NCBI GenBank assembly: GCA_003490145.1
Contig: QULQ01000005.1
Span: forward strand, 28,415 to 92,414
Source of the DNA: Lachnospiraceae bacterium OM04-12BH
GTDB taxonomy: Bacteria > Bacillota > Clostridia > Lachnospirales > Lachnospiraceae
Reading direction: 5' to 3'
DNA length: 64,000 nucleotides
Below, one piece after another: positions 28,766-37,486 of this stretch; position 1 is the stretch's first letter; each line of letters starts with the position of its first letter. The notes beneath the pieces are model-generated. The model searched no databases. It was not told where the DNA came from and saw nothing but the letters and a program-made list of their open reading frames with translations. A program made the translations under genes and the position numbers.

Positions 28766-30709
28766 ATGGGATTGGTGTATACAAGTGAAAACTGTGTAGG
28801 ATGCAATAAGTGTATCAGGGCATGCAGCTGTCTTGGAGCCTGTGTGGCAGATGAAAGGGAGGGAAGCTCATTTATCCATGTGGATCCGGACAAATGTATT
28901 GCCTGCGGAGCGTGTATAGATGCCTGTGAGCATCATGCAAGAGAGTTTCAGGATGATACAGAGAGATTCTTTGAAGATCTGAAAAAAGGAGAGAAGATTT
29001 CCCTGCTGCTGGCACCGGCATTTAAGGCCAATTATAAGGATGAATATGAAGCGGTGCTTGGTGGGCTGAAAAAGCTTGGAGTCAACCGGATCATCAGTAT
29101 TTCCTTTGGAGCAGATATTACGACCTGGGGATATTTGAATTATATTGCCAAGAATCATTTTACAGGTGGGATCAGTCAGCCCTGTCCGGCGGTTGTCGGC
29201 TATATTGAACGGTATGCACCGGAGCTCCTGCCAAAGCTTTTCCCGGTGCAGAGCCCGATGATGTGCGGAGCCATTTATGCAAGGAAGGAAATGAAGGTAA
29301 CGGATAAACTGGCCTTTATCAGTCCCTGTATTGCGAAGAAGGCAGAGATAGACGATCCGAATAATCATGGCTATGTCAATTACAATGTCACCTTTGACCA
29401 TCTGATGGATTATGTGCGCAGAAATAATATAAAGGGAACATTGGCTTCCGATGAAATTGAGTACGGACTTGGTTCTGTTTATCCGGTGCCCGGGGGATTA
29501 AAGGAAAATGTATACTGGTTTCTCGGAGAGGATATTTATATCAGGCAGATCGAAGGTGAGAAGCATGTGTATGACTACCTGGATGCACATAAGGCAGAAA
29601 TTGCCAGGGGCACGAACAAGGAACTGTTTATCGATGCACTTAACTGTGGCATGGGCTGTCTTTATGGAACCGGTGTGGAACCGGATGTCGCAAGAACAGA
29701 TGCGGCTCTTTACAATATCAGCAGGATCAGGGAAGAAAGCAAATCCGGCAGCAGGAGAAGTGCATGGGGCAGAAAGCTGACACCAAAGCAGCGCCTTAAA
29801 AATCTGAATAAGCAGTTCGCCCATCTGAAGCTGGAAGATTATCTGCGTGAGTATACAGACCGGTCCGCACAGTGCAGCTATCAGATACCTGACAGGGAAG
29901 CACTGGAAAAGATCTATATGGAAATGCATAAGACAACAGAAGAATCCAGAAAGATCGACTGTGAATGCTGCGGCTATAAGAGCTGTGAAATGATGGCAAC
30001 AGCTGTTTTTAACGGATTTAATAAGAAGGAGAACTGTATCCACTTTGTAAAGGATGAGGTAGAGAAGGAGAAGGAAAAGGCATATCAGCTTACAAAGGAA
30101 GTGGAGAAGGAAAAGGATCAGGTTCTTGCACAGACCAGGCAGATTCAGGAAGCAGTGGATCAGGTAGACGAGCAGTTTGCAGCGCTGTATGAACTGATGA
30201 AAAATATGAATATCGGGAATGATACCAATGCAGAGGAGAGTACCGGTATTTCCCATGATATGGTGCAGGTGAATGAATTCTGCGAAAATCTGCGAACCTC
30301 AATGGACGAGATTGTTGAACTGCTGACGACGCTGGAGAAGAATAATGCAGAGGTGGTATCAATTGCCGGACAGACAAATCTCCTTGCGCTGAATGCCAAT
30401 ATTGAGGCGGCACGGGCAGGAGAGGCCGGCAGAGGCTTTGCCGTTGTTGCAGATGAGATCAGCAAGCTGGCGGCAAATTCAAAGGAAACAGCAACAAGGA
30501 GCAGCAGCGGACAGGAACAGATGCTTGGCAGTATTACTGCGATATTGGAGGAAACGAAGGTTCTGGCAGAAACAGTAGGCAAGGTAAACGGACGTGTCCA
30601 GAATCTGGCAGCATCAACAGAAGAAATCAGCGCTTCCTCATCCCAAGTGATCGAGGTTGTGGAGCATGTAAAAGAAATTATGGAGAAATTGACAAAGAAT
30701 GGAAAATAG
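28766..30709 (+). CDS. [FeFe]-hydrogenase-like sensor fused to a chemotaxis signalling domain
   Basis: This is a 647-residue soluble protein. Two [4Fe-4S] ferredoxin motifs come first (C10, C13, C16, C20 and C44, C47, C50, C54). The [FeFe]-hydrogenase H-cluster domain then keeps the four cluster cysteines (C140 in Q-P-C-P, C188 in S-P-C-I-A-K-K, C294 and C298 in N-C-G-M-G-C). The proton-transfer cysteine of catalytic enzymes (first C of T-S-C-C-P) is Pro139. Next come an Fe-S motif C-E-C-C-G-Y...C near 395-425 and a coiled coil. A methyl-accepting chemotaxis hairpin tip ([19 protein letters not shown]) completes it. There are no membrane helices. This fits a sensory hydrogenase that reports H2 or redox state to a chemotaxis-type kinase. 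It overlaps the following transporter gene by 11 bases. Confidence 0.88.
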   Translation: MGLVYTSENCVGCNKCIRACSCLGACVADEREGSSFIHVDPDKCIACGACIDACEHHAREFQDDTERFFEDLKKGEKISLLLAPAFKANYKDEYEAVLGGLKKLGVNRIISISFGADITTWGYLNYIAKNHFTGGISQPCPAVVGYIERYAPELLPKLFPVQSPMMCGAIYARKEMKVTDKLAFISPCIAKKAEIDDPNNHGYVNYNVTFDHLMDYVRRNNIKGTLASDEIEYGLGSVYPVPGGLKENVYWFLGEDIYIRQIEGEKHVYDYLDAHKAEIARGTNKELFIDALNCGMGCLYGTGVEPDVARTDAALYNISRIREESKSGSRRSAWGRKLTPKQRLKNLNKQFAHLKLEDYLREYTDRSAQCSYQIPDREALEKIYMEMHKTTEESRKIDCECCGYKSCEMMATAVFNGFNKKENCIHFVKDEVEKEKEKAYQLTKEVEKEKDQVLAQTRQIQEAVDQVDEQFAALYELMKNMNIGNDTNAEESTGISHDMVQVNEFCENLRTSMDEIVELLTTLEKNNAEVVSIAGQTNLLALNANIEAARAGEAGRGFAVVADEISKLAANSKETATRSSSGQEQMLGSITAILEETKVLAETVGKVNGRVQNLAASTEEISASSSQVIEVVEHVKEIMEKLTKNGK

Positions 30710-32042
30710 AGAAAGACTGGGAAGCAGACTGGGATTTATCATGCTTTCAGCAGGATGTGCGATCGGTTGTGGAAATGTGTGGAAATTTCCGTGGATGTGT
30801 GGACAGAATGGCGGCGGCAGCTTTGTGCTGATTTATATATTGTGCCTGCTGGTACTTGGTCTGCCAACGATGATCATGGAGCTTACCGTAGGGCGTGCGG
30901 CGCAGACGAGTCCGCTATATATGTATGAAAAGCTGGCGCGTTCTGGAAAGAAGAAAAAATGGAAGGCCTGCGGGATACTCTGTCTGATAGGAAATATCGC
31001 ACTGATCGCCTTTTATTCTGTAGTGACGGGATGGATCATTTACTATTTTGTAAAGTTTCTGACAGGACAGAACAGGGAATTTGGCTTTGAAGCAATGATT
31101 GCAGATCCTGCAGTAAATGTAGTATATCTGCTTGTGACAGTGGTGATCGCCTATGTGATCCTGAGCTTTCATCTGCAGGGCGGACTTGAGAGGATCACCA
31201 AGTATATGATGCTGGCGCTGATCGTGCTGATGCTGGTACTGGCAGTGCATAGTCTGATGCTGAAAGGAGCGGCAGAAGGACTTTCCTTTTATCTGGTTCC
31301 TGATTTTTCAAGGATTACAGGAGCTACGGTGGTAAGTGCCATGAATCAGGCGTTCTTTACACTGTCAGCCGGTATGGGAGGCATGGCGATCTTTGGAAGC
31401 TATCTGGAGAAAGACAGATCACTGATGGGAGAATCGATCAATATTATTGCACTGGATACGCTCGTGGCAATCATTGCTGGTGTGATCATGTTTCCTGCAT
31501 GTTATACCTATGGACTTGAAGTCAATGCTGGACCAAGTCTTCTGTTTGATACGATGGCAAGTGTGTTTAACAACATGAGCGGTGGCAGATGGTGGGGAAC
31601 GTTGTTCTTCCTGTTTATGGTATTTGCTGCCATGTCAACGGTGCTTGGGGTATGTGAAAATATCCTGGCTATGATCCGGGAGCTGACCGGCTGGTCCAGA
31701 CCAAAAGGATGCCTTGTGTGTGGTATAGGTACTTTTCTGATCGCGTTGACAACAGCGCTTGGTTACAGTGTATTCCGGTTCCAGCCCTTTGCTGAAGGAA
31801 CAGCCTGGCTGGATTTCTGGGATTTTATCGTATCGACCAATGTGATGCCGATCGGAGCACTCATTCTGGCATTGTTCTGCAGCAATAAGCTTGGCTGGGG
31901 TTGGGAAAATTTCTTAAGCGAGGCCAATGCAGGAGAGGGAATGAAGGTAAAGGGCTGGATGAAGCCTGTTTTCCGATACTTTGTTCCTGTCGTGATCCTG
32001 TTTATCTATATTTATGGAATGATCAACTTCCAGTGGAAATAG
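30699..32042 (+). CDS. Neurotransmitter:sodium symporter family transporter
   Basis: This 447-residue membrane protein has about 11-12 hydrophobic segments. The first helix carries the family sequence [14 protein letters not shown], which includes the Na+ and substrate-binding residues of LeuT-like proteins. It likely imports an amino acid or related solute with Na+, consistent with the Na+-type ATP synthase signature. The start codon lies inside the end of the hydrogenase-like sensor, so the two are translationally coupled. Substrate unknown. Confidence 0.88.
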   Translation: MENRERLGSRLGFIMLSAGCAIGCGNVWKFPWMCGQNGGGSFVLIYILCLLVLGLPTMIMELTVGRAAQTSPLYMYEKLARSGKKKKWKACGILCLIGNIALIAFYSVVTGWIIYYFVKFLTGQNREFGFEAMIADPAVNVVYLLVTVVIAYVILSFHLQGGLERITKYMMLALIVLMLVLAVHSLMLKGAAEGLSFYLVPDFSRITGATVVSAMNQAFFTLSAGMGGMAIFGSYLEKDRSLMGESINIIALDTLVAIIAGVIMFPACYTYGLEVNAGPSLLFDTMASVFNNMSGGRWWGTLFFLFMVFAAMSTVLGVCENILAMIRELTGWSRPKGCLVCGIGTFLIALTTALGYSVFRFQPFAEGTAWLDFWDFIVSTNVMPIGALILALFCSNKLGWGWENFLSEANAGEGMKVKGWMKPVFRYFVPVVILFIYIYGMINFQWK

Positions 32043-32051
32043 CGGGAGCGG

Positions 32052-32915
32052 TTATTCTACACAGGCAAAGATATATTTCAGATATTTCCTGCCGGCATGC
32101 GGATCCAGAACATTAACGATGCTGAGGCTGTAAATATCGGTGCAAAGGTGTTTCCGTTGCTGTTTTGTGAGGGTGGCGATGTCTGCATAGGTTTTGCAGA
32201 TGTCGCCATCGTTTTCTGTACAGACGGAAACAATGGCATTCCTGGAGGGCAGAGGAAACAGATCATGGTCTGCTTCAGCCTGTGGGGAGTCCTTACCAAT
32301 CCGGGCAATGCTGAATATATTGTTGTAGACATAACAGCTGTTCAGAAAATCAGAGGAGCCAATAGAGGCGCCCATGGGAAAGGGCTGGATAGCAGATGCT
32401 GTACAGGACTCCAGGTGACGCCGGATATCGGAGGCAATTTCTCCTGAGGAGGTAGCCGGTGTGGACAGTACCGGAGTCAGCTTCAGGAAGATATCCTCAG
32501 GAAAGGTGTAAAGGATGGGATGACCGATATCGTTGACCCGCATCTGCTTCAGGATCTTTCTGGTATTGGAGATCAGGCTGAGCTTCTGATCGATCTGCAG
32601 CTTCAGCTGAAGAAGGGAATCGTACTGCTGGTCAACAAATTCGTCAAAGCGGATTTCCTCGCCGCTGAGCAGATAGGTACGGATATCGGCAGCAGAGCAG
32701 TCAAGGCTGCGGAAGGTTTTGATGAAGTAATAGGAGCTTAACTGGGAATAGCTGTAATAGTGATATCCATTTTCCTTGTTTTTATAAGGAACAAGAATTC
32801 CCTGCTTTTCATAATAGCGCAGGGTATCTCTGGTAGTCTGGCACATGCGTGCAAATTCTCCGGCAGTGATGCAGTATTCGCTGTGGGAGCTTGTGGAAGG
32901 TATATCTGATGTCAT
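32052..32915 (-). CDS. MerR-family transcriptional regulator
   Basis: This 287-residue protein has a MerR DNA-binding head at about 14-85 (I-T-A-G-E-F-A-R-M-C-Q-T-T-R-D-T-L-R-Y-Y-E-K-Q-G-I-L). A dimerization coiled coil follows to about 125, then an effector-binding C-terminal domain of GyrI-like size. It is divergent from the alcohol dehydrogenase gene, whose promoter has the 19-base spacer typical of MerR activation. The inducer is probably a small organic molecule, perhaps an alcohol, aldehyde or toxic amphiphile; this is inference. Confidence 0.85.
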   Translation of the reverse strand: MTSDIPSTSSHSEYCITAGEFARMCQTTRDTLRYYEKQGILVPYKNKENGYHYYSYSQLSSYYFIKTFRSLDCSAADIRTYLLSGEEIRFDEFVDQQYDSLLQLKLQIDQKLSLISNTRKILKQMRVNDIGHPILYTFPEDIFLKLTPVLSTPATSSGEIASDIRRHLESCTASAIQPFPMGASIGSSDFLNSCYVYNNIFSIARIGKDSPQAEADHDLFPLPSRNAIVSVCTENDGDICKTYADIATLTKQQRKHLCTDIYSLSIVNVLDPHAGRKYLKYIFACVE

Positions 32916-32964
32916 AATAAAGAAATCTCACTTTCTGTAAAATTCTGTACTGAAAGACAGCGGC

Positions 32965-32995
32965 TTGACATGGGGGTTACACCCAGGTTTATTCT
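32965..32995 (+). promoter_or_regulatory. MerR-type promoter with 19-base spacer
   Basis: TTGACA (32965-32970), 19 bases, TATTCT (32990-32995). The spacer contains the imperfect dyad GGGGGTTACACCC (32972-32984). Overlong spacers with a central dyad are the hallmark of promoters remodelled by MerR activators, and the divergent neighbour is a MerR gene. Confidence 0.75.
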
Positions 32996-33039
32996 AGCAC
33001 AGAAAGATAAGAAGTGACAGAATTCCAGGGAGGTTTCTT

Positions 33040-34287
33040 ATGAATATTTTAAAAAAGATATACTGCAGGATTTTTCAGAAATGTTTTCATGTGGCAATTC
33101 CGCTGCTGCCATACAGGGAGCCGGAGCTGATCCGGGGATTTGCTGGTGTACCAGGGGTGCTGGCAGAAAAGAAAATCAGCCGTGTCATGTTGGTGACAGA
33201 TCCGGGGGTATATGGCCTTGGACTGACAGAGCCGCTGGAAGATCTTCTGAAGACAGCAGGTATTTTTGTAAGTGTGTATAAGGATACGGTAGCCAATCCG
33301 ACTTCTGCCAATGTAGAGGAAGCCCGCAGACAGTATCTGCAGGATCAGTGTCAGGGACTCATTGCCTTTGGCGGAGGGTCTTCCATGGACTGTGCCAAGG
33401 GAATTGGGGCAAGACTTGCAAGACCAGGAAAGTCACTGGCAAAGATGGAAGGGATCCTGAAGGTGATGCGAAGGCTTCCTCTTCTGATCGCCATTCCCAC
33501 AACTGCAGGTACAGGCAGTGAAACAACACTGGCAGCAGTGATCACGGACGCAGACACCCACCACAAATATGCGATCAATGACTTTTTCCTGATCCCTGAT
33601 TATGCGGTGCTGGAGCCGGAGGTCACAGAAGGACTGCCACCGCAGCTTACAGCAACGACCGGAATGGATGCACTGACGCATGCGGTGGAAGCCTATATTG
33701 GACGTTCAACCACCAGACAGACAAGGGATGCTGCCGTACTTGCCATCTGCCTTATTTTTGAGAATCTGGAAAGGGCTTACAGGGACGGAAAGGATCTGGA
33801 TGCCAGAGCCTGGATGCTGAAGGCCTCCTATCTTGCGGGAACGGCCTTTACCAAGAGCTATGTTGGCTATGTACATGCTGTAGCGCACAGCCTTGGCGGG
33901 CGCTATGGAATTGCCCATGGACTGGCAAATGCGGTGCTGCTGCCCATCGTCCTTCGGGAGTATGGAGCAAGCGTATATGGAAAGCTGGCCAGACTTGCAA
34001 GGCTTACAGGCATCTCATCTGCAGCATCTGACAAAGAGGCTGCGGAAAGCTTTATTGAGCACATCCAGAAGATGAATGATGACATGAAGATCCCGGGAAC
34101 ACTGCAGGGAATCAGAAAGGAAGACATTCCCACGCTGGCGGCGTATGCGGACCATGAGGCCAATCCCCTTTATCCGGTGCCGGTGCTGTGGAATGCCAGT
34201 GAACTTGAACGGATTTATCATCTTGTACAGGAGGAACAGAAGCGTGACAGAACAGGAAATCAGACAGATTCTGGAAAAGCAGCATAG
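33040..34287 (+). CDS. Iron-containing alcohol dehydrogenase
   Basis: This 415-residue group III NAD(P)-dependent dehydrogenase interconverts alcohols and aldehydes. The nucleotide motif is G-G-G-S-S-M-D-C-A-K near 112-121. All four metal ligands are present: D and H in G-M-D-A-L-T-H, H in V-A-H-S-L-G-G and H in I-A-H-G-L-A-N. An AGGGAGG site precedes the ATG. The aldehyde dehydrogenase gene starts inside its 3' end, so the pair acts together, probably alcohol to aldehyde to acid (or the reverse). Natural substrate unknown. Confidence 0.92.
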   Translation: MNILKKIYCRIFQKCFHVAIPLLPYREPELIRGFAGVPGVLAEKKISRVMLVTDPGVYGLGLTEPLEDLLKTAGIFVSVYKDTVANPTSANVEEARRQYLQDQCQGLIAFGGGSSMDCAKGIGARLARPGKSLAKMEGILKVMRRLPLLIAIPTTAGTGSETTLAAVITDADTHHKYAINDFFLIPDYAVLEPEVTEGLPPQLTATTGMDALTHAVEAYIGRSTTRQTRDAAVLAICLIFENLERAYRDGKDLDARAWMLKASYLAGTAFTKSYVGYVHAVAHSLGGRYGIAHGLANAVLLPIVLREYGASVYGKLARLARLTGISSAASDKEAAESFIEHIQKMNDDMKIPGTLQGIRKEDIPTLAAYADHEANPLYPVPVLWNASELERIYHLVQEEQKRDRTGNQTDSGKAA

Positions 34288-35623
34288 GCTTTTCCAGGAA
34301 GGAGCAACATTGCCGGTTTCTTTCCGGCTTTCCCAGCTTCAGAAGCTGAAGGATGGAATCCGGCGTTATGAGGAAAAGCTGGATCAGGCGCTTGAGGCAG
34401 ATCTTGGCAAGAGCCGTATGGAAAGCTATATGTGTGAGATAGGTCTGACGCTGTCTGAGCTGACATGGATGCAGAAGCATCTGCGGAGCCTTGTGAGGGA
34501 AAAAAGAGTGGCAACACCTCTTGCACAGTTTGCAGCAAGGAGCTTCCGGTCACCTTCGCCTTATGGTACGGTGCTGATCATGAGCCCTTGGAACTATCCT
34601 GTGCTGCTTACACTGGAGCCGCTGATCGACGCCATTGCGGCAGGGAATACAGTGGTCATAAAGCCAAGTGCTTATGCGGAGCATACCAGTGCAGTGCTTA
34701 AAGAAATGCTGAAGGAGTGCTTTCCATCGGAGTATGTAGCGGTGGTGACAGGAGGAAGGGCAGAAAATAAGGCACTGCTGGAGCAGCGGTTTGATAAGAT
34801 CTTTTTCACGGGAGGTAAGACAGTAGGACGTGAGGTGCTCCGTCATGCAGCAGAATATCTGACACCGGTGACATTGGAGCTTGGAGGGAAAAGCCCCTGT
34901 ATCGTTGACAAAAGTGCGAAAATTCCGCTTGCGGCGAAGCGGATCGTGTTTGGTAAATATCTGAACTGTGGGCAGACCTGTGTGGCACCTGACTATATTT
35001 TGTGCGACCGGACGGTTTATGCTGAACTGATTTTAGCACTGCAAAAGGAGATCACAGCACAGTTTGGGGAGGATCCCCTGAAAAATCCAGATTACGGAAA
35101 GATCATTAACCGGAAGCATTATGACCGGATCATGGGACTGATCGATCCTGATAAGGTGGTATGTGGGGGCTGTGGTGACGGACAGAGTCTCCGGATAGCG
35201 CCAACGATCATGAAAAATGTGATTTTCAGTGATACAGTGATGGGGGAAGAGATATTCGGACCGGTTCTGCCTATCCTGACCTATGATACACTGGAGGAAG
35301 CAATCGACATTGTGGAAGAACATCCGCATCCATTAGCGCTGTATCTGTTCAGTGAGGATAAAGGGGCGCAGAAAAAGGTTCTGGAGCTGTGCCATTTTGG
35401 CGGTGGCTGTATTAATGACACGATCATACATCTGGCTACCAGTGCTATGCCCTTTGGAGGAGTTGGTGAAAGCGGTATGGGCGGTTATCATGGAAAGACC
35501 GGGTTTGAGACCTTCAGCCATTTCCGCAGTATCGTGGACAAAAAGACATGGATGGATCTGCCAATCCGGTATCAGAGGTACAGCAGGATGAAGGAAAGGC
35601 TGCTGCGGGTGTTTCTCAGATAA
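34244..35623 (+). CDS. Aldehyde dehydrogenase (class 3-like)
   Basis: This 459-residue enzyme oxidises aldehydes to acids. I chose the GTG at 34244, which has AGGAGG 9 bases upstream and gives the normal length; the open frame extends further but adds a non-homologous Cys/Arg-rich tail. Visible motifs are S-P-W-N-Y-P, F-T-G-G-K-T-V-G, catalytic Glu in L-E-L-G-G-K-S-P, catalytic Cys in N-C-G-Q-T-C and E-E-I-F-G-P. It overlaps the alcohol dehydrogenase gene by 44 bases in a different frame, an unusually long coupling overlap. The C-terminal R-Y-Q-R-Y tail resembles class 3 and long-chain enzymes. Confidence 0.92.
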   Translation: MTEQEIRQILEKQHRLFQEGATLPVSFRLSQLQKLKDGIRRYEEKLDQALEADLGKSRMESYMCEIGLTLSELTWMQKHLRSLVREKRVATPLAQFAARSFRSPSPYGTVLIMSPWNYPVLLTLEPLIDAIAAGNTVVIKPSAYAEHTSAVLKEMLKECFPSEYVAVVTGGRAENKALLEQRFDKIFFTGGKTVGREVLRHAAEYLTPVTLELGGKSPCIVDKSAKIPLAAKRIVFGKYLNCGQTCVAPDYILCDRTVYAELILALQKEITAQFGEDPLKNPDYGKIINRKHYDRIMGLIDPDKVVCGGCGDGQSLRIAPTIMKNVIFSDTVMGEEIFGPVLPILTYDTLEEAIDIVEEHPHPLALYLFSEDKGAQKKVLELCHFGGGCINDTIIHLATSAMPFGGVGESGMGGYHGKTGFETFSHFRSIVDKKTWMDLPIRYQRYSRMKERLLRVFLR

Positions 35624-35731
35624 AGAAAAAGGTATTTATATTTCATGGTTGCGTAAGAGAAAATGAATGTTATACTATTGATATAGTGTATGGGATTTTA
35701 GAAACTGAAGAGTGAAGGAGGTGCATCTGCT

Positions 35732-35908
35732 GTGTGTGAGGTCATGGAGAAATATCTGGAAGAAGCCAAGGATGAAGCAAAGAAAACAGAAAGGATCCAA
35801 GCAATTCGAAATATGATTGAACTGGAAGTTCCTAAGGAGAAAATCTTAAAAAAGTATTCTCTTGAAGAGTATCAGGAAGCAGAGGCATCATTGACTACAA
35901 TATTATGA
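35732..35908 (+). CDS. Short protein resembling the C-terminal tail of Rpn-type nucleases
   Basis: This 58-residue protein starts with GTG at 35732, with AGGAGGTG 9 bases upstream (an in-frame ATG at 35744 is also possible). The sequence M-C-E-V-M-E-K-Y-L-E-E-A-K-D-E-A-K-K followed by I-R-N-M-I-E resembles the helical tails that end Rpn/YhgA-like transposase-related nucleases in this group of bacteria. The nuclease core is absent, so it is either a remnant or a small stand-alone protein with its own ribosome site. Family match is from memory and uncertain. Confidence 0.45.
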   Translation: MCEVMEKYLEEAKDEAKKTERIQAIRNMIELEVPKEKILKKYSLEEYQEAEASLTTIL

Positions 35909-35928
35909 GTGGATGTATATAATTTGAG

Positions 35929-35958
35929 AGACGCTTGCCAGCAGGCAGGCGTCTTTTT
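35929..35958 (+). terminator. Terminator after the Rpn-like fragment
   Basis: AGACGCTTGCC (35929-35939) pairs with GGCAGGCGTCT (35944-35954) through a four-base loop, followed by TTTTT. Confidence 0.85.
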
Positions 35959-36057
35959 CGTCTGAGGAATAATAAAATGTATACATTAGGTTCAAAAAAT
36001 TATATAATGACAATGCTACAGATAATACGATAAAAAACTTATTACAGAGGATATATT

Positions 36058-36222
36058 ATGAAAGAAACAAAAACAGAACAAAGGCATATTATTTTAATTG
36101 ATGGGCCTAGACTGGCGCAACTTATGATTGAGTATGAATATGGGGTAAGTACTCAGTGCGTATACAAGATTAAGAAGATAGATACTGATTTTTATGAGGA
36201 AGTTGATCAGGATATTGTTTAA
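36058..36222 (+). pseudogene. C-terminal remnant of an Mrr-type restriction protein
   Basis: This 54-residue frame reads I-I-L-I-D-G-P-R-L-A-Q-L-M-I-E-Y-E-Y-G-V-S-T and ends K-K-I-D-T-D-F-Y-E-E. This is the pattern at the extreme C-terminus of Mrr-family methyl-directed restriction enzymes. The nuclease and DNA-binding parts are missing upstream, where a terminator and unrelated sequence lie. It begins with an ATG and a GAGG site, so a short peptide could still be made, but a truncated gene is more likely. Confidence 0.65.
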
Positions 36223-36245
36223 ATGCCTGATGTAATGAGGTTTCG

Positions 36246-37469
36246 ATGATGCACACCTTTACCAATACCGAATTCACCCGGTCCATGAAAAAAACGCATA
36301 CGATTTATATGCCTGAGATGCTGCACTATCACAATGAGCTGTTATGTGCAGCATTTGCTTTTGGAGGGTATAAACTGGCAGTGGTGCCGGAGCAGGAACA
36401 CATCTGCTATGAGACGCAGAGTCTTGTGAATAAGGATTACTGTACCTGCGCCATTGGAATCATTGGAAATCTTCTTACCTTTGTGAAGAATGATGACTGT
36501 GACAGGGATCATATTGCATTTCTGGAGCCGCAGGCAGGCGGTGCCTGCCGGGCAGGAAATTATTATAACCTGATCATAGAATGTCTGCATAAGCTGGGAT
36601 ATGGGCAGATCCCGGTACTGAGTCTGAATGCGCATGGTCTGGAACAGCACAGTGGATTTCGGATTAATGGACGGATGCTTTTGGGAGCCATTGCGGCGGT
36701 GTGCTATAGTGATCTTCTGATGGATCTGACACAGCAGATCAGACCCTATGAAAAAAATGCCGGTGAGACAGAAGGGCTGCGACAGCAGTGGTTACAAAGA
36801 CTGACGGAAGGGATCAGGCATGGAAGGCATCTGTTTTACAGGAAAAAGGTATATCGTGAGATTGTGGAAAGCTTTGGGAGGATTCCGGTGGACAGGGGAC
36901 AGGCAAAGAAAAAGGTTGGTGTCGTCGGGGAGATCTATATTAAGTGCTCTCCTGTCGGGAACCGTCATCTGGAGGACTATCTGCAGAAAAACGGCTGTGA
37001 TTACAGGATGGGTGGTTTCGTTAATTATTGCATTTATGTGGTGTACAGTGAGATGAAAAGTCTGGAACTGGGACATCAGAGCAGACTGGAAGCAGTGGGA
37101 TATCAGAAGGTGCTGCAGTTTCTGTATTATGTGCAGAAGGAGATCGCAGAGGCGTTGGAGCAGGCAGGTTTTCTGCATGACAGAAGCTTTCAGGAGCTGC
37201 TTGCAGAAAAGAAAGATATTTTAAGTGATTATTACAATATCGGAGATGGCTGGTTAATGACAGCTGAAATCATAGATCTGATCAAAAAAGGGTATGATAA
37301 GATTCTGGTGGTACATCCCTTTGGCTGCCTCGTCAGCCATGTGGGTGGACGGGGTGTACTGAAAGCGCTGCATGAACGGTTCCCGGAAGCGAAGATCACA
37401 TCCATTGAATATGACTATGACCAGTCAGATACCCTGCGGGAGAGCAGGGTACTGCTGGCGATAGAATAA
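36246..37469 (+). CDS. 2-hydroxyacyl-CoA dehydratase-like protein
   Basis: This 407-residue protein has the pattern of the HgdB/BcrC-related family. It has E-P-Q-A-G-G-A-C-R-A-G-N-Y in the first half and V-G-V-V-G-E-I-Y-I-K, then V-V-H-P-F-G-C-L-V-S-H-V, towards the end, and these Cys residues could bind an Fe-S cluster. Proteins of this type occur as stand-alone CoA-activase-associated components of unknown substrate. No activase gene lies next to it. The start could be 36246 or the next ATG at 36249; TGAGG precedes both. It ends 17 bases from the convergent feoB. Confidence 0.75.
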   Translation: MMHTFTNTEFTRSMKKTHTIYMPEMLHYHNELLCAAFAFGGYKLAVVPEQEHICYETQSLVNKDYCTCAIGIIGNLLTFVKNDDCDRDHIAFLEPQAGGACRAGNYYNLIIECLHKLGYGQIPVLSLNAHGLEQHSGFRINGRMLLGAIAAVCYSDLLMDLTQQIRPYEKNAGETEGLRQQWLQRLTEGIRHGRHLFYRKKVYREIVESFGRIPVDRGQAKKKVGVVGEIYIKCSPVGNRHLEDYLQKNGCDYRMGGFVNYCIYVVYSEMKSLELGHQSRLEAVGYQKVLQFLYYVQKEIAEALEQAGFLHDRSFQELLAEKKDILSDYYNIGDGWLMTAEIIDLIKKGYDKILVVHPFGCLVSHVGGRGVLKALHERFPEAKITSIEYDYDQSDTLRESRVLLAIE

Positions 37470-37486
37470 ACATATCAGGTAATTAT

